A program made the position numbers and the translations under genes. The notes under the pieces were generated by a model. That model was not told the origin of the DNA and did not search any database. It saw only the letters and a program-made list of their open reading frames with translations. A DNA stretch of 64,000 nucleotides, from contig NZ_MUBK01000002.1 of assembly GCF_002127545.1 (NCBI RefSeq), forward strand, positions 186,001-250,000, read 5' to 3'. Origin of the DNA: Xenorhabdus beddingii (GTDB taxonomy: Bacteria; Pseudomonadota; Gammaproteobacteria; Enterobacterales; Enterobacteriaceae). Positions 9,787-21,069 of this stretch are shown in pieces (positions within the stretch are counted from its first letter, which is position 1; every line of letters starts with the position of its first letter).

Positions 9787-9828
9787 AAACGATGATCGAA
9801 AATAATGATCGAAAATAATGATCAAAAA
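9787..9828 (+). repeat. short tandem repeat between msbA and lpxK
   Basis: About three imperfect copies of a 13-base unit, AAAATAATGATCG, lie directly before the lpxK start. They contain several out-of-frame ATGs. No function can be assigned. Confidence 0.6.
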
Positions 9829-9830
9829 CC

Positions 9831-10811
9831 ATGATTGAAAAGATATGGTCGGGCCGTTCATGGCTTTACATCGCATTATTACCGTTATCAGCCCTTTATG
9901 GGCTGATAAGCGGTTTACGTCGTTTAAGCTATAAAGTGGGGCTGAGCCGCTCATGGCAAGCGCCTGTGCCGGTTGTGGTGGTCGGTAACTTGACGGCGGG
10001 GGGAAATGGCAAAACCCCGGTTGTTATTTGGCTGGTAGAGCAGTTGCAGCAAAAAGGCTATCGAGTGGGCGTTGTTTCCCGTGGCTATGGTGGAAAATCG
10101 GAACATTATCCTCTACGGGTTACAAATGGAGTGACAACGGCACAAGCGGGTGATGAACCGGTGTTAATTCATCGTCGCACGGGTGCGCCTGTGGCGGTTG
10201 CACCAAAACGCGCTGATGCGATTAAGGCATTATTGACCCATGCCGCTGTTGATATCGTGATTACGGATGATGGCCTTCAACATTATGCCTTGCAGCGTGA
10301 TTATGAAATTGTGGTGATTGATGGTGTCCGCCGTTTTGGTAATGGCTGTTGGCTACCTGCCGGACCGATGCGGGAATTGGCCGGTCGCTTGAATACCGTT
10401 AATACTATTATTGTTAATGGTGGAACGGCGCAAGCGGGTGAATTGCCGATGACGTTGAGAGGGGAATCTGTGGTTAATTTGCTGACAGGTGAAATGCGAA
10501 AAGTCACTGAAATTCCCAACGGAATCGCGATGGCAGGGATTGGCCACCCACCGCGTTTTTTTTCGACATTGCAACAATTGGGTGCGGACTTACAGGCAAC
10601 CCATGCTTTTGCTGATCATCAATCTTATGACAAATCTCAGCTACTGGCTTTAGCAGATAGTGAACAAAATTTGTTGATGACAGAAAAAGACGCTGTGAAG
10701 TGTTTTGAATTCGCGCAGCCTAACTGGTGGTATTTACCCGTATACGCTGTTTTGCCGGAGGATAAAGGGCAAAAAGTCCTGAATGAGATTCAGGCATTAA
10801 TGCAATATTAA
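9831..10811 (+). CDS. lpxK: Tetraacyldisaccharide 4'-kinase
   Basis: This membrane-associated kinase phosphorylates the 4' position of the lipid A disaccharide to make lipid IVA. The 326-residue protein matches the family length. It shows an N-terminal membrane-anchoring segment ([20 protein letters not shown]), the Walker A-like [15 protein letters not shown], the following RGYGGKS and the conserved DDGLQH motif. It lies downstream of msbA, as in E. coli, so the kinase and the flippase acting on its product are made together. Confidence 0.97.
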   Translation: MIEKIWSGRSWLYIALLPLSALYGLISGLRRLSYKVGLSRSWQAPVPVVVVGNLTAGGNGKTPVVIWLVEQLQQKGYRVGVVSRGYGGKSEHYPLRVTNGVTTAQAGDEPVLIHRRTGAPVAVAPKRADAIKALLTHAAVDIVITDDGLQHYALQRDYEIVVIDGVRRFGNGCWLPAGPMRELAGRLNTVNTIIVNGGTAQAGELPMTLRGESVVNLLTGEMRKVTEIPNGIAMAGIGHPPRFFSTLQQLGADLQATHAFADHQSYDKSQLLALADSEQNLLMTEKDAVKCFEFAQPNWWYLPVYAVLPEDKGQKVLNEIQALMQY

Positions 10812-10894
10812 ACAAAATAACAGAGTTAACGGTGAGACATGGCTTGTGGTATTCTGGATCGCATTAAATTTAAGGCCCGTCACTTGGGGGATAT

Positions 10895-11074
10895 ATGGAT
10901 CACCGTTTACTCGAAATCATTGCTTGTCCGGTATGTCATGGCAAGTTTAGTTACGATAAAGAAAACCTTGAACTGATTTGCAAATTTGACCGCCTCGCTT
11001 TTCCTGTCCGTGATGGTATTCCTGTGCTGCTGGAAAATGAAGCACGGGCTTTGCCTACAGAGGAAAGCAGATAA
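10895..11074 (+). CDS. ycaR: UPF0434/Trm112-like small protein YcaR
   Basis: This 59-residue protein, absent from a simple long-ORF list, begins [17 protein letters not shown] and belongs to the UPF0434 (Trm112-like) family. It has a short zinc-ribbon-like CPVC pair near the N terminus and the family motif [13 protein letters not shown]. Its biochemical role is not established in enterobacteria. It fits exactly between lpxK and kdsB, as in E. coli, with kdsB starting 3 bases after its stop, so the two are probably translated from one message. GGGGG upstream of the ATG serves as ribosome binding site. Confidence 0.95.
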   Translation: MDHRLLEIIACPVCHGKFSYDKENLELICKFDRLAFPVRDGIPVLLENEARALPTEESR

Positions 11075-11077
11075 CCT

Positions 11078-11827
11078 ATGTTTACCGTTATCATTCCCGC
11101 GCGTTTTTCTTCAACTCGCCTGCCCGGAAAACCATTGGCCGATATTCATGGCAAGCCAATGATTGTGCGTGTTATGGAACGGGCTGTCCGTTCTGGTGCT
11201 GATCGGGTCATTGTGGCGACAGATAATCAAGACGTTTTTGATGCCGTGGTGGCCGCAGGGGGTGAGGCTTGTATGACAAGCGAAAATCACCATTCAGGCA
11301 CGGAACGTTTGGCTGAGGTTATCGATAAATACCAATTTGCTGATAATGAAATCATTGTCAATGTTCAGGGGGATGAACCCCTCATTCCAGAATCCATCAT
11401 TAAGCAAGTAGCTGATAATCTGGCTGGCTGTGATGCCGGAATGGCAACACTTGCCGTGCAAATCAAAGATGCGGAAGAAGCCTTCAACCCGAATGCTGTC
11501 AAAGTGGTTATGGATGCTCAAGGTTACGCACTCTATTTCTCCCGCGCTACCATTCCGTGGGAACGTGACCGCTTTATGCAATCAAAAGAGACGATCGGGG
11601 ACAATTTCCTGCGTCACATTGGCATTTATGCGTATCGGGCAGGATTTATCCGGCGTTATGTGCAATGGACGCCAAGTCCATTAGAAAATATCGAGATGCT
11701 CGAACAATTACGCGTGCTTTGGTATGGTGAAAAAATTCATGTGGCAAAGGCGGAACAGGCACCCGGCGCAGGTGTTGATACACCGGAAGATTTAGACGCC
11801 GTAAGAAAAGTTTTTATCGCACTCTGA
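11078..11827 (+). CDS. kdsB: CMP-KDO synthetase
   Basis: This enzyme (3-deoxy-manno-octulosonate cytidylyltransferase) activates KDO with CTP for LPS inner-core synthesis in the cytoplasm. The 249-residue protein (E. coli 248) starts with the nucleotide-binding [19 protein letters not shown] and contains [11 protein letters not shown] and [12 protein letters not shown], all characteristic of KdsB. It completes the local LPS cluster msbA-lpxK-ycaR-kdsB. A good terminator follows about 70 bases after the stop. Confidence 0.98.
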   Translation: MFTVIIPARFSSTRLPGKPLADIHGKPMIVRVMERAVRSGADRVIVATDNQDVFDAVVAAGGEACMTSENHHSGTERLAEVIDKYQFADNEIIVNVQGDEPLIPESIIKQVADNLAGCDAGMATLAVQIKDAEEAFNPNAVKVVMDAQGYALYFSRATIPWERDRFMQSKETIGDNFLRHIGIYAYRAGFIRRYVQWTPSPLENIEMLEQLRVLWYGEKIHVAKAEQAPGAGVDTPEDLDAVRKVFIAL

Positions 11828-11895
11828 TCTCTCCATTTCTTTCTGGGTTGACGTTGGTGTGAATGGCTGTGAGCACCAAGAGGATCTGATTTAAA

Positions 11896-11928
11896 AGAGA
11901 ATGCCGCCATCCCGCATTCTCTTTTTTT
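11896..11928 (+). terminator. rho-independent terminator of kdsB
   Basis: Nine-base arms AGAGAATGC and GCATTCTCT with a 9-base loop are followed by a run of seven T. It ends the msbA-kdsB transcript. Confidence 0.9.
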
Positions 11929-11934
11929 GTTAGC

Positions 11935-11996
11935 TGATAGTTTTTGGTCAGGTGATAGTTTTTGATCAGGTGATAGTTTTTGATCAGGTGATAGTT
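11935..11996. repeat. 18-bp tandem repeat
   Basis: Three full copies and a partial fourth of TGATAGTTTTTGATCAGG (first copy with GGTC for GATC) lie between the kdsB terminator and the elyC stop. They are noncoding and contain GATC/TGATCA sites in each unit. Confidence 0.9.
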
Positions 11997-12016
11997 CTCT
12001 GCCGATTGATCACTCT

Positions 12017-12865
12017 TTAACTGTTTTTGTGCTGGGAATTTTCTGATTTTTCAGTGTCCATATCTGCAGTTACAGGCTTAATGGCTTGCCAGATACGCCC
12101 TAATGTTTCATACCAGGCCCGTTCCGTATGTGAAAAATAATAGGAAGAGGGAATATATTTTTCCCACGGATACAGCGGCGTTGTGACAGCCAGTTGATTG
12201 GCCGGACCTGCGATTGGGTGCAGGCCACGTTGTTCAAAAAACGTCAGTGATCGTTCCATATGATTAGCGGAAGTCACAAGAATAAAAGATTGTCGCCCGA
12301 CCACTTTTTCCACTTCAGCCGCTTCTTCTTCTGTATCCAAAGGTTTTTTCAATGTTATTGTGTCTTCTACAGGGATCCCCATCGATTGTGCTACCATAGC
12401 GGCAACTTCTGCACTGCTAATTGAATTGACGCCTTTGCCACCGGTGAAAATCATTTTAGCGCCAGGGTTAAGGTGATATAACCGAATGCCTTCCGTAACT
12501 CTGGGTAAGCTATTGTTGGTCAGGTTGGCACTGGGTGCCCATTGCGGGTTATAAGTAAAGCCGCCGCCGAGGACGACAATATATTTTACGGGCGCGATAA
12601 TAGAGGTCGTGTCAGCGCTAGTGTCAAGTGTGACGTCAGGCTCATAGCGTTGAACATATTTCCCTTCAACAGGAAGTAAGAGTTTGTCCGCGATAGGCTG
12701 TAAACTAAATAAAAGTAATGTAAGCCAACTCAGTGATAAAATAGTTTTTCCCGTTTTTTGCCAACGGGTAAACCACAGTAATAGCAGAGCGATGAAAGAG
12801 GCAATAATCATCAGCGGCAAAGGCATTAATAGTGAGCCGATATATTTTTTTAGCAGGAATAGCAT
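12017..12865 (-). CDS. elyC: Envelope biogenesis factor ElyC (DUF218)
   Basis: This inner-membrane protein of 282 residues (E. coli ElyC/YcbC 259) supports peptidoglycan assembly and undecaprenyl-phosphate lipid carrier metabolism in E. coli. Two N-terminal membrane segments (GSLLMPLPLMIIASFIALLLLWF and ILSLSWLTLLLFSLQP) precede a periplasmic DUF218 domain with YIVVLGGGF, GAKMIFTGG and ILVTSANHMERS. A Ser/Glu/Lys-rich tail of about 20 residues goes beyond the E. coli protein. It is convergent with kdsB and divergent from cmoM, as in E. coli. Confidence 0.93.
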   Translation of the reverse strand: MLFLLKKYIGSLLMPLPLMIIASFIALLLLWFTRWQKTGKTILSLSWLTLLLFSLQPIADKLLLPVEGKYVQRYEPDVTLDTSADTTSIIAPVKYIVVLGGGFTYNPQWAPSANLTNNSLPRVTEGIRLYHLNPGAKMIFTGGKGVNSISSAEVAAMVAQSMGIPVEDTITLKKPLDTEEEAAEVEKVVGRQSFILVTSANHMERSLTFFEQRGLHPIAGPANQLAVTTPLYPWEKYIPSSYYFSHTERAWYETLGRIWQAIKPVTADMDTEKSENSQHKNS

Positions 12866-12959
12866 TGAGGGGCCTTTGTTTGGTTGAATTATAGCCGCAC
12901 AGGGTCAAATTTAAGTCTAAAAGTAGTTAATTAAATGATTACTGTGCCAAAATAACAGT

Positions 12960-13008
12960 AGCAAAAAATAGCAGCAGTAAAAATAGCAGCAGTAAAAATA
13001 GCAGTAGA
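12960..13008. repeat. 15-bp tandem repeat upstream of cmoM
   Basis: About three copies of AGTAAAAATAGCAGC lie in the divergent elyC/cmoM intergenic region. They create spurious Leu-rich open frames on the minus strand, which I do not regard as genes. Confidence 0.85.
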
Positions 13009-13064
13009 TAGCATAACGACTCAATAGATAAATTAAACTTAGATGATAAGTGGGGCAGTTTTTC

Positions 13065-13850
13065 ATGCGGGATCGCAATTTCGATGATATTGCAGACAAA
13101 TTTTCGCGTAATATTTACGGCACATCCAAAGGTAAAATCAGGCAGGCCGTCGTCTGGCAGGATATTAACGAATTGCTGAACCATTTACCTCAACGCCCGT
13201 TACGCATTTTGGATGCCGGGGGCGGTGAAGGGAATATGGCTTGTCAATTGGCTGAATTAGGTCATCAGGTCATACTTTGTGACTTATCCGAAGAGATGAT
13301 CCAGCGGGCGAAACACAACGCACAACAGCGGGGTGTTCTCCACCAAATGCAATTTATCCAAAGTTCAGTACAGGAAATTCACCAACATATTGAACAGCCC
13401 GTTGATCTGATCCTGTTTCATGCGGTATTGGAGTGGATCACCGACCAAAAAGAGGCAATAGCAACATTGGGAGATATCATAACTCCCGGTGGTGCACTCT
13501 CATTAATGTTTTATAATGCTAATGGGTTGGTCATGCGTAATGCCATCTTGGGTAATTTCCATTTGGCAACACCCAATATTCAGCGTCGCCGCAAACGTTC
13601 TTTATCGCCACAGAACCCATTAGTACCGGAACAGGTATATCAATGGCTGACTGAACTCAAGATGGAAATCATCGGTAAAACAGGCGTAAGGGTCTTTCAC
13701 GATTACCTGCAAAGTCGCCAATTACAAAACGCGGATTTTCCGGCGTTGCTTGAACTTGAACAACGTTATTGCAGACAGGAGCCCTATATCAGCCTGGGGC
13801 GCTACATTCATGTGATGGCACGCAAGACGACCTTAAAGAGCGAATTATGA
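13065..13850 (+). CDS. cmoM: tRNA 5-carboxymethoxyuridine methyltransferase
   Basis: CmoM (formerly SmtA) methylates cmo5U at the wobble position of certain tRNAs to mcmo5U, using S-adenosylmethionine. The protein from the ATG at 13065 is 261 residues, the E. coli length, and begins [19 protein letters not shown] as expected; an upstream GTG at 13050 is possible but adds residues the family lacks. The SAM-binding motif [12 protein letters not shown] and the following acidic loop ILCDLSEEM are visible. Its stop overlaps the mukF start (ATGA), as part of the smtA-mukF-mukE-mukB operon known in E. coli. Confidence 0.96.
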   Translation: MRDRNFDDIADKFSRNIYGTSKGKIRQAVVWQDINELLNHLPQRPLRILDAGGGEGNMACQLAELGHQVILCDLSEEMIQRAKHNAQQRGVLHQMQFIQSSVQEIHQHIEQPVDLILFHAVLEWITDQKEAIATLGDIITPGGALSLMFYNANGLVMRNAILGNFHLATPNIQRRRKRSLSPQNPLVPEQVYQWLTELKMEIIGKTGVRVFHDYLQSRQLQNADFPALLELEQRYCRQEPYISLGRYIHVMARKTTLKSEL

Positions 13851-15169
13851 GTGAATATTCCCAGACTGTTCCTGAACTTGTGTCCTGGGCCAGAAAAAAT
13901 GATTTTTCAATTTCGTTGCCACCAGAACGGTTGGCCTTTTTACTGGCAATTGCGGTATTAAACGGTGAGCGGTTTGATGGTGAAATGAGTGAAGGAGAGC
14001 TGGTGGACGCTTTCCGTGAAGTGTGCAAAGGTTTTGAGCAGACTTCTGAAGCGGTATCCGTCAGGGCGAATAATGCCATTAACGATATGGTTCGTCAGAA
14101 GCTCCTGAACCGTTTTACCAGTGAGCTGGCTGATGGCAATGCGATCTATCGTTTAACGCCATTGGGGATTGGCATCAGCGACTATTATATTCGCCAGCGT
14201 GAATTTTCCACGTTGCGCCTCTCCATGCAGCTATCCATCGTTGCCAACGAATTGCATCGGGCGGCTGAGGCGGCGGAAGAAGGGGGAGATGAATTCCATT
14301 GGCATCGTAATGTCTTTGCCCCGCTTAAATATTCCGTGGCTGAAATTTTTGACAGCATTGACATGTCTCAGCGCTTGATGGATGAACAGCAAAATAGCGT
14401 AAAAACCGATATTGCCGCACTACTCAATCAAGATTGGCAGGTCGCCATTGCCAATTGTGAGCAGTTGTTGTCCGAAACGTCCGGCACGCTGCGGGAACTT
14501 CAGGATACACTGGAGGCCGCAGGTGACAAATTGCAGGCCAATCTATTGCGCATTCAGGATGCCAATATGGATAGCGGTGGCTCTGATCTGGTTGATAAAC
14601 TGATTTTTGATCTCCAAAGCAAACTGGATCGCATTATCAGTTGGGGACAGCAGGCCATTGATTTATGGATAGGCTATGACCGCCATGTCCACAAATTTAT
14701 CCGAACCGCCATCGATATGGATAAAAACCGCATTTTTTCCCAGCGTCTTCGCCAATCCATCCAACACTATCTTGACAGCCCGTGGACACTGACCATCGCC
14801 AATGCCGATCGTTTTCTGGATATGCGGGATGAAGAGCTGACCCTGCGCAGCGAAGAGGTCATGGGAGAATTACCGCCAGAAATGGAATACGAAGAGTTCA
14901 GTGAAATTAACGAACAATTGGCTGAAATGATTGAGCAGGCGCTGGCAGTTTACCAACAGGCCAAACTTCCTCTGGATTTAGGAGCCATCCTGCGTGACTA
15001 CCTTGCTCAATATCCACGTAAACGCCATTTTGATGTGGCGCGTATCTTGGTGGATCAAGCAGTAAGATTGGGCGTTGCAGAAGCGGACTTCTCTGGGTTG
15101 CCAGCGGAATGGTTAGCGATTAATGATTACGGAGCCAAGGTGCAGGCACATGTCATCGACACATATTGA
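13847..15169 (+). CDS. mukF: Chromosome condensin kleisin subunit MukF
   Basis: MukF is the kleisin that bridges the MukB heads in the MukBEF condensin complex. From the ATG at 13847 the protein is 440 residues, exactly the E. coli length, and starts [20 protein letters not shown]. The N-terminal winged-helix dimerisation region (including [19 protein letters not shown]), the helical middle ([20 protein letters not shown]) and the C-terminal winged helix ([18 protein letters not shown]) are all recognisable. It is translationally coupled to cmoM by a 4-base overlap and overlaps mukE by 20 bases. Confidence 0.98.
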   Translation: MSEYSQTVPELVSWARKNDFSISLPPERLAFLLAIAVLNGERFDGEMSEGELVDAFREVCKGFEQTSEAVSVRANNAINDMVRQKLLNRFTSELADGNAIYRLTPLGIGISDYYIRQREFSTLRLSMQLSIVANELHRAAEAAEEGGDEFHWHRNVFAPLKYSVAEIFDSIDMSQRLMDEQQNSVKTDIAALLNQDWQVAIANCEQLLSETSGTLRELQDTLEAAGDKLQANLLRIQDANMDSGGSDLVDKLIFDLQSKLDRIISWGQQAIDLWIGYDRHVHKFIRTAIDMDKNRIFSQRLRQSIQHYLDSPWTLTIANADRFLDMRDEELTLRSEEVMGELPPEMEYEEFSEINEQLAEMIEQALAVYQQAKLPLDLGAILRDYLAQYPRKRHFDVARILVDQAVRLGVAEADFSGLPAEWLAINDYGAKVQAHVIDTY

Positions 15170-15872
15170 ACAACTTATGCCAGTTAAACTGGTTCAGGCA
15201 TTATCCAACCTCCTTTTCCCTGAGTTAGACAGCCAGCTTCGTGCTGGTCGCCACATCAGTATGGATGATCTTGATAATCATGCTTTTCTGATGGATTTTC
15301 AGGAAGAGCTGGAAATGTTTTATGCGCGCTATAACGTTGAGTTAATCCGTGCACCAGAAGGTTTTTTCTACCTGCGTCCCCGTTCAACAACGCTGATCCC
15401 GCGATCTGTCTTGTCTGAATTGGACATGATGGTCGGTAAGATCTTGTGCTATCTCTATCTTAGCCCGGAGCGCCTGTCCAATCAGGGGATATTCACTTCT
15501 CAAGAAATGTATGAAGAACTGTTGTCACTGGCTGATGAAAATAGGCTGATGAAATTAGTGAACCAACGTTCGACCGGGTCTGATCTGGACAAACAGAAAT
15601 TACAGGAAAAAGTGCGCACCTCCCTGAACCGCCTGCGCCGTTTGGGCATGGTGTATTTCCTGCAAAATGACAGCAATAAATTTATGATTACCGAAGCCGT
15701 ATTCCGCTTTGGTGCAGATGTACGCAGCGGTGACGACCCACGCGAGGCACAATTACGGATGATCCGTGACGGTGAAGCCATGCCGGTGGAGCGGGAAGCA
15801 TCGCAGGAAGATAATGAACATGAAGAAGCACCAGGGCATTCAGCAGAAGGTGCGGAGGATGAGCAGTCATGA
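15150..15872 (+). CDS. mukE: Chromosome condensin KITE subunit MukE
   Basis: MukE binds MukF and regulates MukB ATPase and DNA binding. From the ATG at 15150 it has 240 residues (E. coli 234) and starts [14 protein letters not shown]. The strongly conserved region includes [36 protein letters not shown] and [16 protein letters not shown]. The acidic C-terminal tail is slightly longer than in E. coli. It overlaps mukF at its start and mukB (ATGA) at its end. Confidence 0.98.
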   Translation: MSSTHIEQLMPVKLVQALSNLLFPELDSQLRAGRHISMDDLDNHAFLMDFQEELEMFYARYNVELIRAPEGFFYLRPRSTTLIPRSVLSELDMMVGKILCYLYLSPERLSNQGIFTSQEMYEELLSLADENRLMKLVNQRSTGSDLDKQKLQEKVRTSLNRLRRLGMVYFLQNDSNKFMITEAVFRFGADVRSGDDPREAQLRMIRDGEAMPVEREASQEDNEHEEAPGHSAEGAEDEQS

Positions 15873-18800
15873 TTGAACGCGGTAAATTTCGCTCACTGAC
15901 GTTAGTTAACTGGAATGGCTTTTTTGCCAGAACGTTTGATCTCGACGAGCTTGTGACGACGTTATCCGGTGGTAATGGCGCGGGTAAATCCACCACGATG
16001 GCGGCATTTGTCACCGCATTGATCCCGGATTTAACGTTACTTCACTTCCGCAATACCACTGAAGCAGGCGCAACCAGCGGCTCACGTGACAAGGGCCTGC
16101 ACGGTAAACTGCGTGCCGGGGTCTGTTATTCTACGCTGGATGTTGTGAACTCCCGCCATCAAAGGATCATTGCCGGGGTTCGCCTACAGCAGGTTGCCGG
16201 GCGTGATCGTAAAGTGGATATCAAACCCTTTATGATTCAGGGGGTGCCGGCCTCTATTCTGCCGACACAGTTATTGACGGAGAATGTCAACGAACGTCAG
16301 GCAAGGGTTCTGCCCTTAAATGAGCTGAAAGAGCGCCTTGATGAGATGGAAGGCGTTCAGTTCAAACAGTTTCACTCGATTACGGATTACCACTCCCTGA
16401 TGTTTGATTTGGGTGTCATCCCACGGCGTCTGCGTTCATCGAGCGATCGCAGCAAGTTTTACCGCCTGATAGAAGCCTCGCTGTATGGCGGGATCTCCAG
16501 CGCGATTACCCGCTCATTGCGTGATTACTTATTGCCGGAAAACAGCGGAGTCAGAAAAGCGTTTCAGGATATGGAAGCGGCGCTGCGTGAAAACCGCATC
16601 ACCTTGGAAGCCATCCGCGTCACCCAATCCGACCGCGATCTTTTCAAGCACCTCATCACAGAAGCGACGGCGTATGTTTCTGCGGATTATATGCGCCATG
16701 CCAATGAACGCCGTGTCCATCTGGATGAAGCGTTGGCTTTGCGCAGTGAATTATTTGGCAGTCGGCGCCAATTGGTCGCAGAGCAATATCGCCATGTTGA
16801 CATGGCACGGGAACTGGCAGAACAAAGTGGTGCCTCTTCTGACTTAGAAATGGATTATCAGGCGGCCAGCGATCATCTGAATCTGGTTCAGAGTGCGATG
16901 CGTCAGCAGGAAAAAATCGATCGCTATCAATCAGATATTGAAGAGTTGACTTATCGGCTGGAAGAGCAAAGTGAAGTCGTAGAAGAGGCGAAAGAGCAAC
17001 AGGCAGAATATGAAGCGGTTTCTGAAGCGGCTGAACAGGAAGTTGATGAGTTAAAAAGTCAGCTTGCTGATTACCAGCAGGCTTTGGATGTCCAGCAAAC
17101 CCGTGCGATTCAATATCAGCAGGCGCTGCAAGCCTTAGAGCGCGCCCGTGAATTTTGCCAGCTTCCGGATCTCTCAATAGAAAATGCTGACGAGTGGCAG
17201 GAAACCTATCAGGCCAAAGCACAGCAAGCGACAGAAACCTTGCTGGCACTGGAACAGAAGCTGAGTGTCGCAGATGCGGCCCATCATCAGTTCGAGCAGG
17301 CTTATCAACTGGTAAAAAACATCGTCGGTGAAGTGAGCCGCAGTGAAGCATGGCAAACAGCGCGTGAATTATTGCGTGAATGGCCATCCCAACGCCATCT
17401 GGCTGAGCGCGTTCAACCGCTGCGTATCCAATTGGCAGAATGGGAACAACGTCTGAGCAGCCAGCAGAGTGCAGCACGTTTGCTGGAAGAATTCTGTAAG
17501 CGTCATAACCAACAATATCAAGCGGAAGATTTAGAAACGTTACAGAGTGAATTAGAAGCCCGGTTGGAAGCATTGAGCCTGAGTGCCAATGAAAGCGGCG
17601 AACGCCGTATACAAATGCGCCAGGAGTTTGAACAGCTCAAGCAGAAAATTCAGGGATTGACTGCGCGTGCACCCGTGTGGTTGGCCGCACAAGAAGCACT
17701 GAACCAGCTTTGTGAACAAAGCAATGAAACGTTCGAAAGTAGTCATGATGTGACGGAATACATGCAGCAGTTGCTGGAGCAAGAGCGTGAAATCACGGTT
17801 GAACGTGACGACGTAGCCGCCCAGAAACGCGAACTGGAAAAGCAGATCGAGCGGCTGAACCAGCCAAGCGGGGCAGAAGATGGGCGATTGCTTGCATTGG
17901 CGGAACGTTTCGGTGGTGTTTTGCTATCAGAAATTTATGACGACATTACCCTTGATGATGCACCTTATTTCTCTGCGCTGTATGGCCCGGCACGTCATGG
18001 GATCGTGGTGCCTGACCTCTCACTGGTTCGCCCACATCTGGAAGGATTGGAAGATTGTCCGGAAGATCTCTATTTGATCGAAGGTGATCCGCAGTCTTTT
18101 GATGACAGCGTATTCCATTCCGAAGAGCAGGATAAGGCGGTTCTGGTGAAATCATCGGAACGTCAGTGGCGTTACTCGCGTTATCCTGACGTTCCGTTGT
18201 TTGGACGGGCGGCAAGGGAAAATCGTCTGGAAGCCCTCAGCCTTGAGCGTGATACGCTGGCCGAGCGTTATGCGACACTCTCATTTGATGTTCAGAAAAT
18301 TCAGCGTGCACATCAAGCATTCAGCCGTTTTGTGGGCCAACACCTTGCTGTTGCGTTTGATGATGATCCGGAAGCGGAGATCCGCAGCCTGAACCCGCGT
18401 CGGATTGAGCTGGAGCGTGAACTTTCCCAATTTGAGACTCAGACCCAGCAGCACCAGCAAAAACTGGTTCAGGTAAAAGAAAGTTTGTCAGCATTGAATC
18501 GTTTGATCCCACAAATCGCGATCTTGCTGGATGAAACGCTGATTGACCGGGTGGAAACCGTTCGTGAAGAAATGAATGAAGCACAGGACGCCGCGCGATA
18601 CCTGCAACAGTATGGCAATACACTGACGAAACTTGAGCCGTTGGTTGCTGTTTTGCAAAGCGACCCACAGCAGCATGAGCAATTGCAGAAAGATTATGAA
18701 ACAGCAAAACACAGCCAGAATAAAGCCAAGCAGCAAGCCTTTGCCCTGACAGAAATCGTACAGCGCCGTGCCCATTTCAGTTACAGTGATTCGGCCGGAA

Positions 18801-20332
18801 TGCTCAACGAAAATGCTGACCTGAATGACAAACTGCGTCAGCGCCTTGAACATGCCGAATCTGATCGCCGTCGTGCGCGTGAACAATTGCGTCAGCAGCA
18901 GTCACAATTTGCCCAGTTCAACCAAGTGTTGGCCTCTCTGAAAAGTTCTTATGACACCAAGCAGGATATGCTGAAAGAACTTGAGCAGGAGATGAAAGAT
19001 ATTGGTGCTCAGGCAGATGCCAACGCAGAAAGCCGGGCTCGTGAACGCCGTGATCAGCTTCATGCTGCCGTGAGTACCAACCGTTCCCGCATCAACCAGC
19101 TTGAGAAACAAATCGCATTCTGTGAAGCGGAAATGGACAACCTCCAGAAGAAACTGCGCAAATCTGAGCGTGATTATTACCAGAAGCGTGAACAGGTAGT
19201 TTCTGCGAAGGCGGGTTGGTGTGCGGTGATGCGCATGGTGAAAGATAATGGGGTTGAGCGCCGTTTGCATCGCCGTGAATTGGCCTATATGGATGGGGAT
19301 GATTTACGTTCAATGTCGGATAAAGCGCTGGGGGCGTTGCGTCTGGCGGTCGCTGATAATGAACATTTGCGTGATGCGTTACGCCTGTCTGAGGACCCGA
19401 AACGCCCTGAACGTAAAATTCAATTTTTTGTTGCGGTTTATCAACATCTGCGTGAGCGCATTCGTCAGGATATCATTCGAACCGATGATCCGGTTGATGC
19501 CATTGAACAGATGGAAATTGAGCTGGCACGTCTGACCGAAGAGTTGACCGCGCGTGAACAGAAATTGGCGATCAGCTCCAAAAGTGTGGCCAATATCATT
19601 CGTAAGACCATCCAGCGTGAACAGAATCGCATCCGTATGCTGAACCAAGGGTTGCAGGCGGTCTCCTTTGGGCAGGTTGGCGGCGTGCGCCTGAATGTCA
19701 ACGTGCGTGAGAGCCATTCTCTCTTGTTGGAGGTTCTGTCTGAACAACAGGAGCAACATCAGGACCTGTTCAATAGCCAGCGTTTGACCTTCTCAGAAGC
19801 GATGGCGAAACTTTACCAGCGTTTGAACCCACAGATTGATATGGGGCAGCGCCTGCCTCAAACCATTGGTGAGGAATTGCTGGATTACCGTAATTACCTC
19901 GAATTGGATGTTGAAGTCAATCGGGGTTCGGATGGTTGGCTGAAAGCGGAAAGTGGCGCGCTTTCTACGGGGGAAGCTATCGGTACGGGGATGTCCATCT
20001 TGGTGATGGTCGTACAGAGCTGGGAAGAGGAATCCCGTCGCCTGCGGGGCAAAGATATTTCACCTTGCCGACTGCTGTTCCTTGATGAAGCTGCCCGATT
20101 GGATGCAAAATCCATTGCAACGCTGTTTGAACTCTGTGAGCGCTTACAGATGCAGTTAATTATAGCGGCCCCGGAAAATATCAGTCCGGAAAAAGGGACA
20201 ACCTATAAACTGGTGCGGAAGATTTTCAATAATCAAGAACATGTCCATGTTGTTGGGTTGCGAGGCTTCGGGCAAGATATTCCGGCTGCCGAACAGCCAC
20301 AAACACAGACACAAGCGATATTGCAAGAATAG
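15869..20332 (+). CDS. mukB: Chromosome condensin SMC-like ATPase MukB
   Basis: MukB is the SMC-like motor of the enterobacterial condensin, forming dimers that entrap and compact DNA. The 1487-residue protein (E. coli 1486) has the N-terminal head with Walker A ([16 protein letters not shown]), long coiled-coil arms rich in Glu/Gln/Arg from about residue 280, a central hinge near residues 665-780 ([27 protein letters not shown]), and a C-terminal head with the signature region ([14 protein letters not shown]) and Walker B ([11 protein letters not shown]). The gene ends the cmoM-mukF-mukE-mukB operon. Confidence 0.99.
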   Translation: MIERGKFRSLTLVNWNGFFARTFDLDELVTTLSGGNGAGKSTTMAAFVTALIPDLTLLHFRNTTEAGATSGSRDKGLHGKLRAGVCYSTLDVVNSRHQRIIAGVRLQQVAGRDRKVDIKPFMIQGVPASILPTQLLTENVNERQARVLPLNELKERLDEMEGVQFKQFHSITDYHSLMFDLGVIPRRLRSSSDRSKFYRLIEASLYGGISSAITRSLRDYLLPENSGVRKAFQDMEAALRENRITLEAIRVTQSDRDLFKHLITEATAYVSADYMRHANERRVHLDEALALRSELFGSRRQLVAEQYRHVDMARELAEQSGASSDLEMDYQAASDHLNLVQSAMRQQEKIDRYQSDIEELTYRLEEQSEVVEEAKEQQAEYEAVSEAAEQEVDELKSQLADYQQALDVQQTRAIQYQQALQALERAREFCQLPDLSIENADEWQETYQAKAQQATETLLALEQKLSVADAAHHQFEQAYQLVKNIVGEVSRSEAWQTARELLREWPSQRHLAERVQPLRIQLAEWEQRLSSQQSAARLLEEFCKRHNQQYQAEDLETLQSELEARLEALSLSANESGERRIQMRQEFEQLKQKIQGLTARAPVWLAAQEALNQLCEQSNETFESSHDVTEYMQQLLEQEREITVERDDVAAQKRELEKQIERLNQPSGAEDGRLLALAERFGGVLLSEIYDDITLDDAPYFSALYGPARHGIVVPDLSLVRPHLEGLEDCPEDLYLIEGDPQSFDDSVFHSEEQDKAVLVKSSERQWRYSRYPDVPLFGRAARENRLEALSLERDTLAERYATLSFDVQKIQRAHQAFSRFVGQHLAVAFDDDPEAEIRSLNPRRIELERELSQFETQTQQHQQKLVQVKESLSALNRLIPQIAILLDETLIDRVETVREEMNEAQDAARYLQQYGNTLTKLEPLVAVLQSDPQQHEQLQKDYETAKHSQNKAKQQAFALTEIVQRRAHFSYSDSAGMLNENADLNDKLRQRLEHAESDRRRAREQLRQQQSQFAQFNQVLASLKSSYDTKQDMLKELEQEMKDIGAQADANAESRARERRDQLHAAVSTNRSRINQLEKQIAFCEAEMDNLQKKLRKSERDYYQKREQVVSAKAGWCAVMRMVKDNGVERRLHRRELAYMDGDDLRSMSDKALGALRLAVADNEHLRDALRLSEDPKRPERKIQFFVAVYQHLRERIRQDIIRTDDPVDAIEQMEIELARLTEELTAREQKLAISSKSVANIIRKTIQREQNRIRMLNQGLQAVSFGQVGGVRLNVNVRESHSLLLEVLSEQQEQHQDLFNSQRLTFSEAMAKLYQRLNPQIDMGQRLPQTIGEELLDYRNYLELDVEVNRGSDGWLKAESGALSTGEAIGTGMSILVMVVQSWEEESRRLRGKDISPCRLLFLDEAARLDAKSIATLFELCERLQMQLIIAAPENISPEKGTTYKLVRKIFNNQEHVHVVGLRGFGQDIPAAEQPQTQTQAILQE

Positions 20333-20365
20333 CCCCCTCGTTGGGTGATGTCTTTATATCTTTAC

Positions 20366-20395
20366 AGGAAGCCATATTTAAAAATATGGCTTCCT
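20366..20395. terminator. palindromic hairpin after mukB
   Basis: Perfect 14-base arms AGGAAGCCATATTT and AAATATGGCTTCCT are separated by only two bases. There is no T-run, so it may act as an RNA 3'-end barrier or a weak terminator for the muk operon. Confidence 0.6.
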
Positions 20396-20481
20396 CAATT
20401 GAGATAAATTCTTCCGGGTAGTTATTTAATACGGCCTTATTGACGGTATGAAATAAAGATAGAAAACTAAGGAGTGAGTTA

Positions 20482-21069
20482 ATGATAAATACTCAAGACG
20501 TTATCTTTTTCCCTGAGTCGGATCCTGATGAAAATCCTTGGGTGCATGGTAAGCCGGCTGAAGAAGTGATTGACGTCGTGGAATACAATCCTGAATGGGT
20601 AGCCACATGGCAACAGCTTTCTTTCTCTATCAAAGAAGCGCTTGGCAATATTGCCCTGAACATTGAGCATGTTGGGTCAACGGCCGTTCCAGGGCTTGCT
20701 GCCAAACCAATTATTGATATTGATCTGATTGTGGAAGATCCCACTCAAGAAGAAAAATATGTTCCGGCATTGGAACGGCTTGGTTATGATTTAACGGTTC
20801 GCGAACCGAGCTTTTATCAGCACCGATGCTTTCGTCTGGCTAATCCCCGCACCAATCTCCATATTTTTGGCCCTGACTGTCCCGAACATATTCGGCATAT
20901 TTGGTTTCGTGACTGGCTTAGAAAACACCCTGAAGATTGTGAACGATATATGGCGGCGAAGATCACGGCTAAAGATAATGTCAATCAGGTAATGGATTAC
21001 AATAAGAAAAAAGAGCAAATTGTGCATGAAATTTATCAGCGCATATTTCAGAGCAGGGGATTGTTGTAA
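20482..21069 (+). CDS. GrpB/UPF0157 family protein (nucleotidyltransferase fold)
   Basis: This 195-residue protein belongs to the GrpB (UPF0157) family, whose fold resembles nucleotidyltransferases. The key region is EHVGSTAVPGLAAKPIIDIDLIV, where the Gly-Ser and the Asp-x-Asp correspond to the catalytic motif of the superfamily; HRCFRLANPRTNLHIF and an HP(E)DCERYMAAK stretch follow. The true substrate is unknown. The gene has its own good AAGGAG-type ribosome binding site and is not part of the conserved E. coli order at this locus, so it is probably an accessory insertion between mukB and aphA. Confidence 0.85.
   Translation: MINTQDVIFFPESDPDENPWVHGKPAEEVIDVVEYNPEWVATWQQLSFSIKEALGNIALNIEHVGSTAVPGLAAKPIIDIDLIVEDPTQEEKYVPALERLGYDLTVREPSFYQHRCFRLANPRTNLHIFGPDCPEHIRHIWFRDWLRKHPEDCERYMAAKITAKDNVNQVMDYNKKKEQIVHEIYQRIFQSRGLL

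Noticed and set aside
12917-13184. Leu/Phe-rich minus-strand frames upstream of cmoM
   Set aside because: They are produced by reading the 15-bp tandem repeat; no ribosome binding site or homology.
16656-17573. 305-codon open frame antisense to mukB
   Set aside because: It lies opposite the coiled-coil coding region of a full-length mukB; composition (His/Pro-rich) is typical of antisense shadows.
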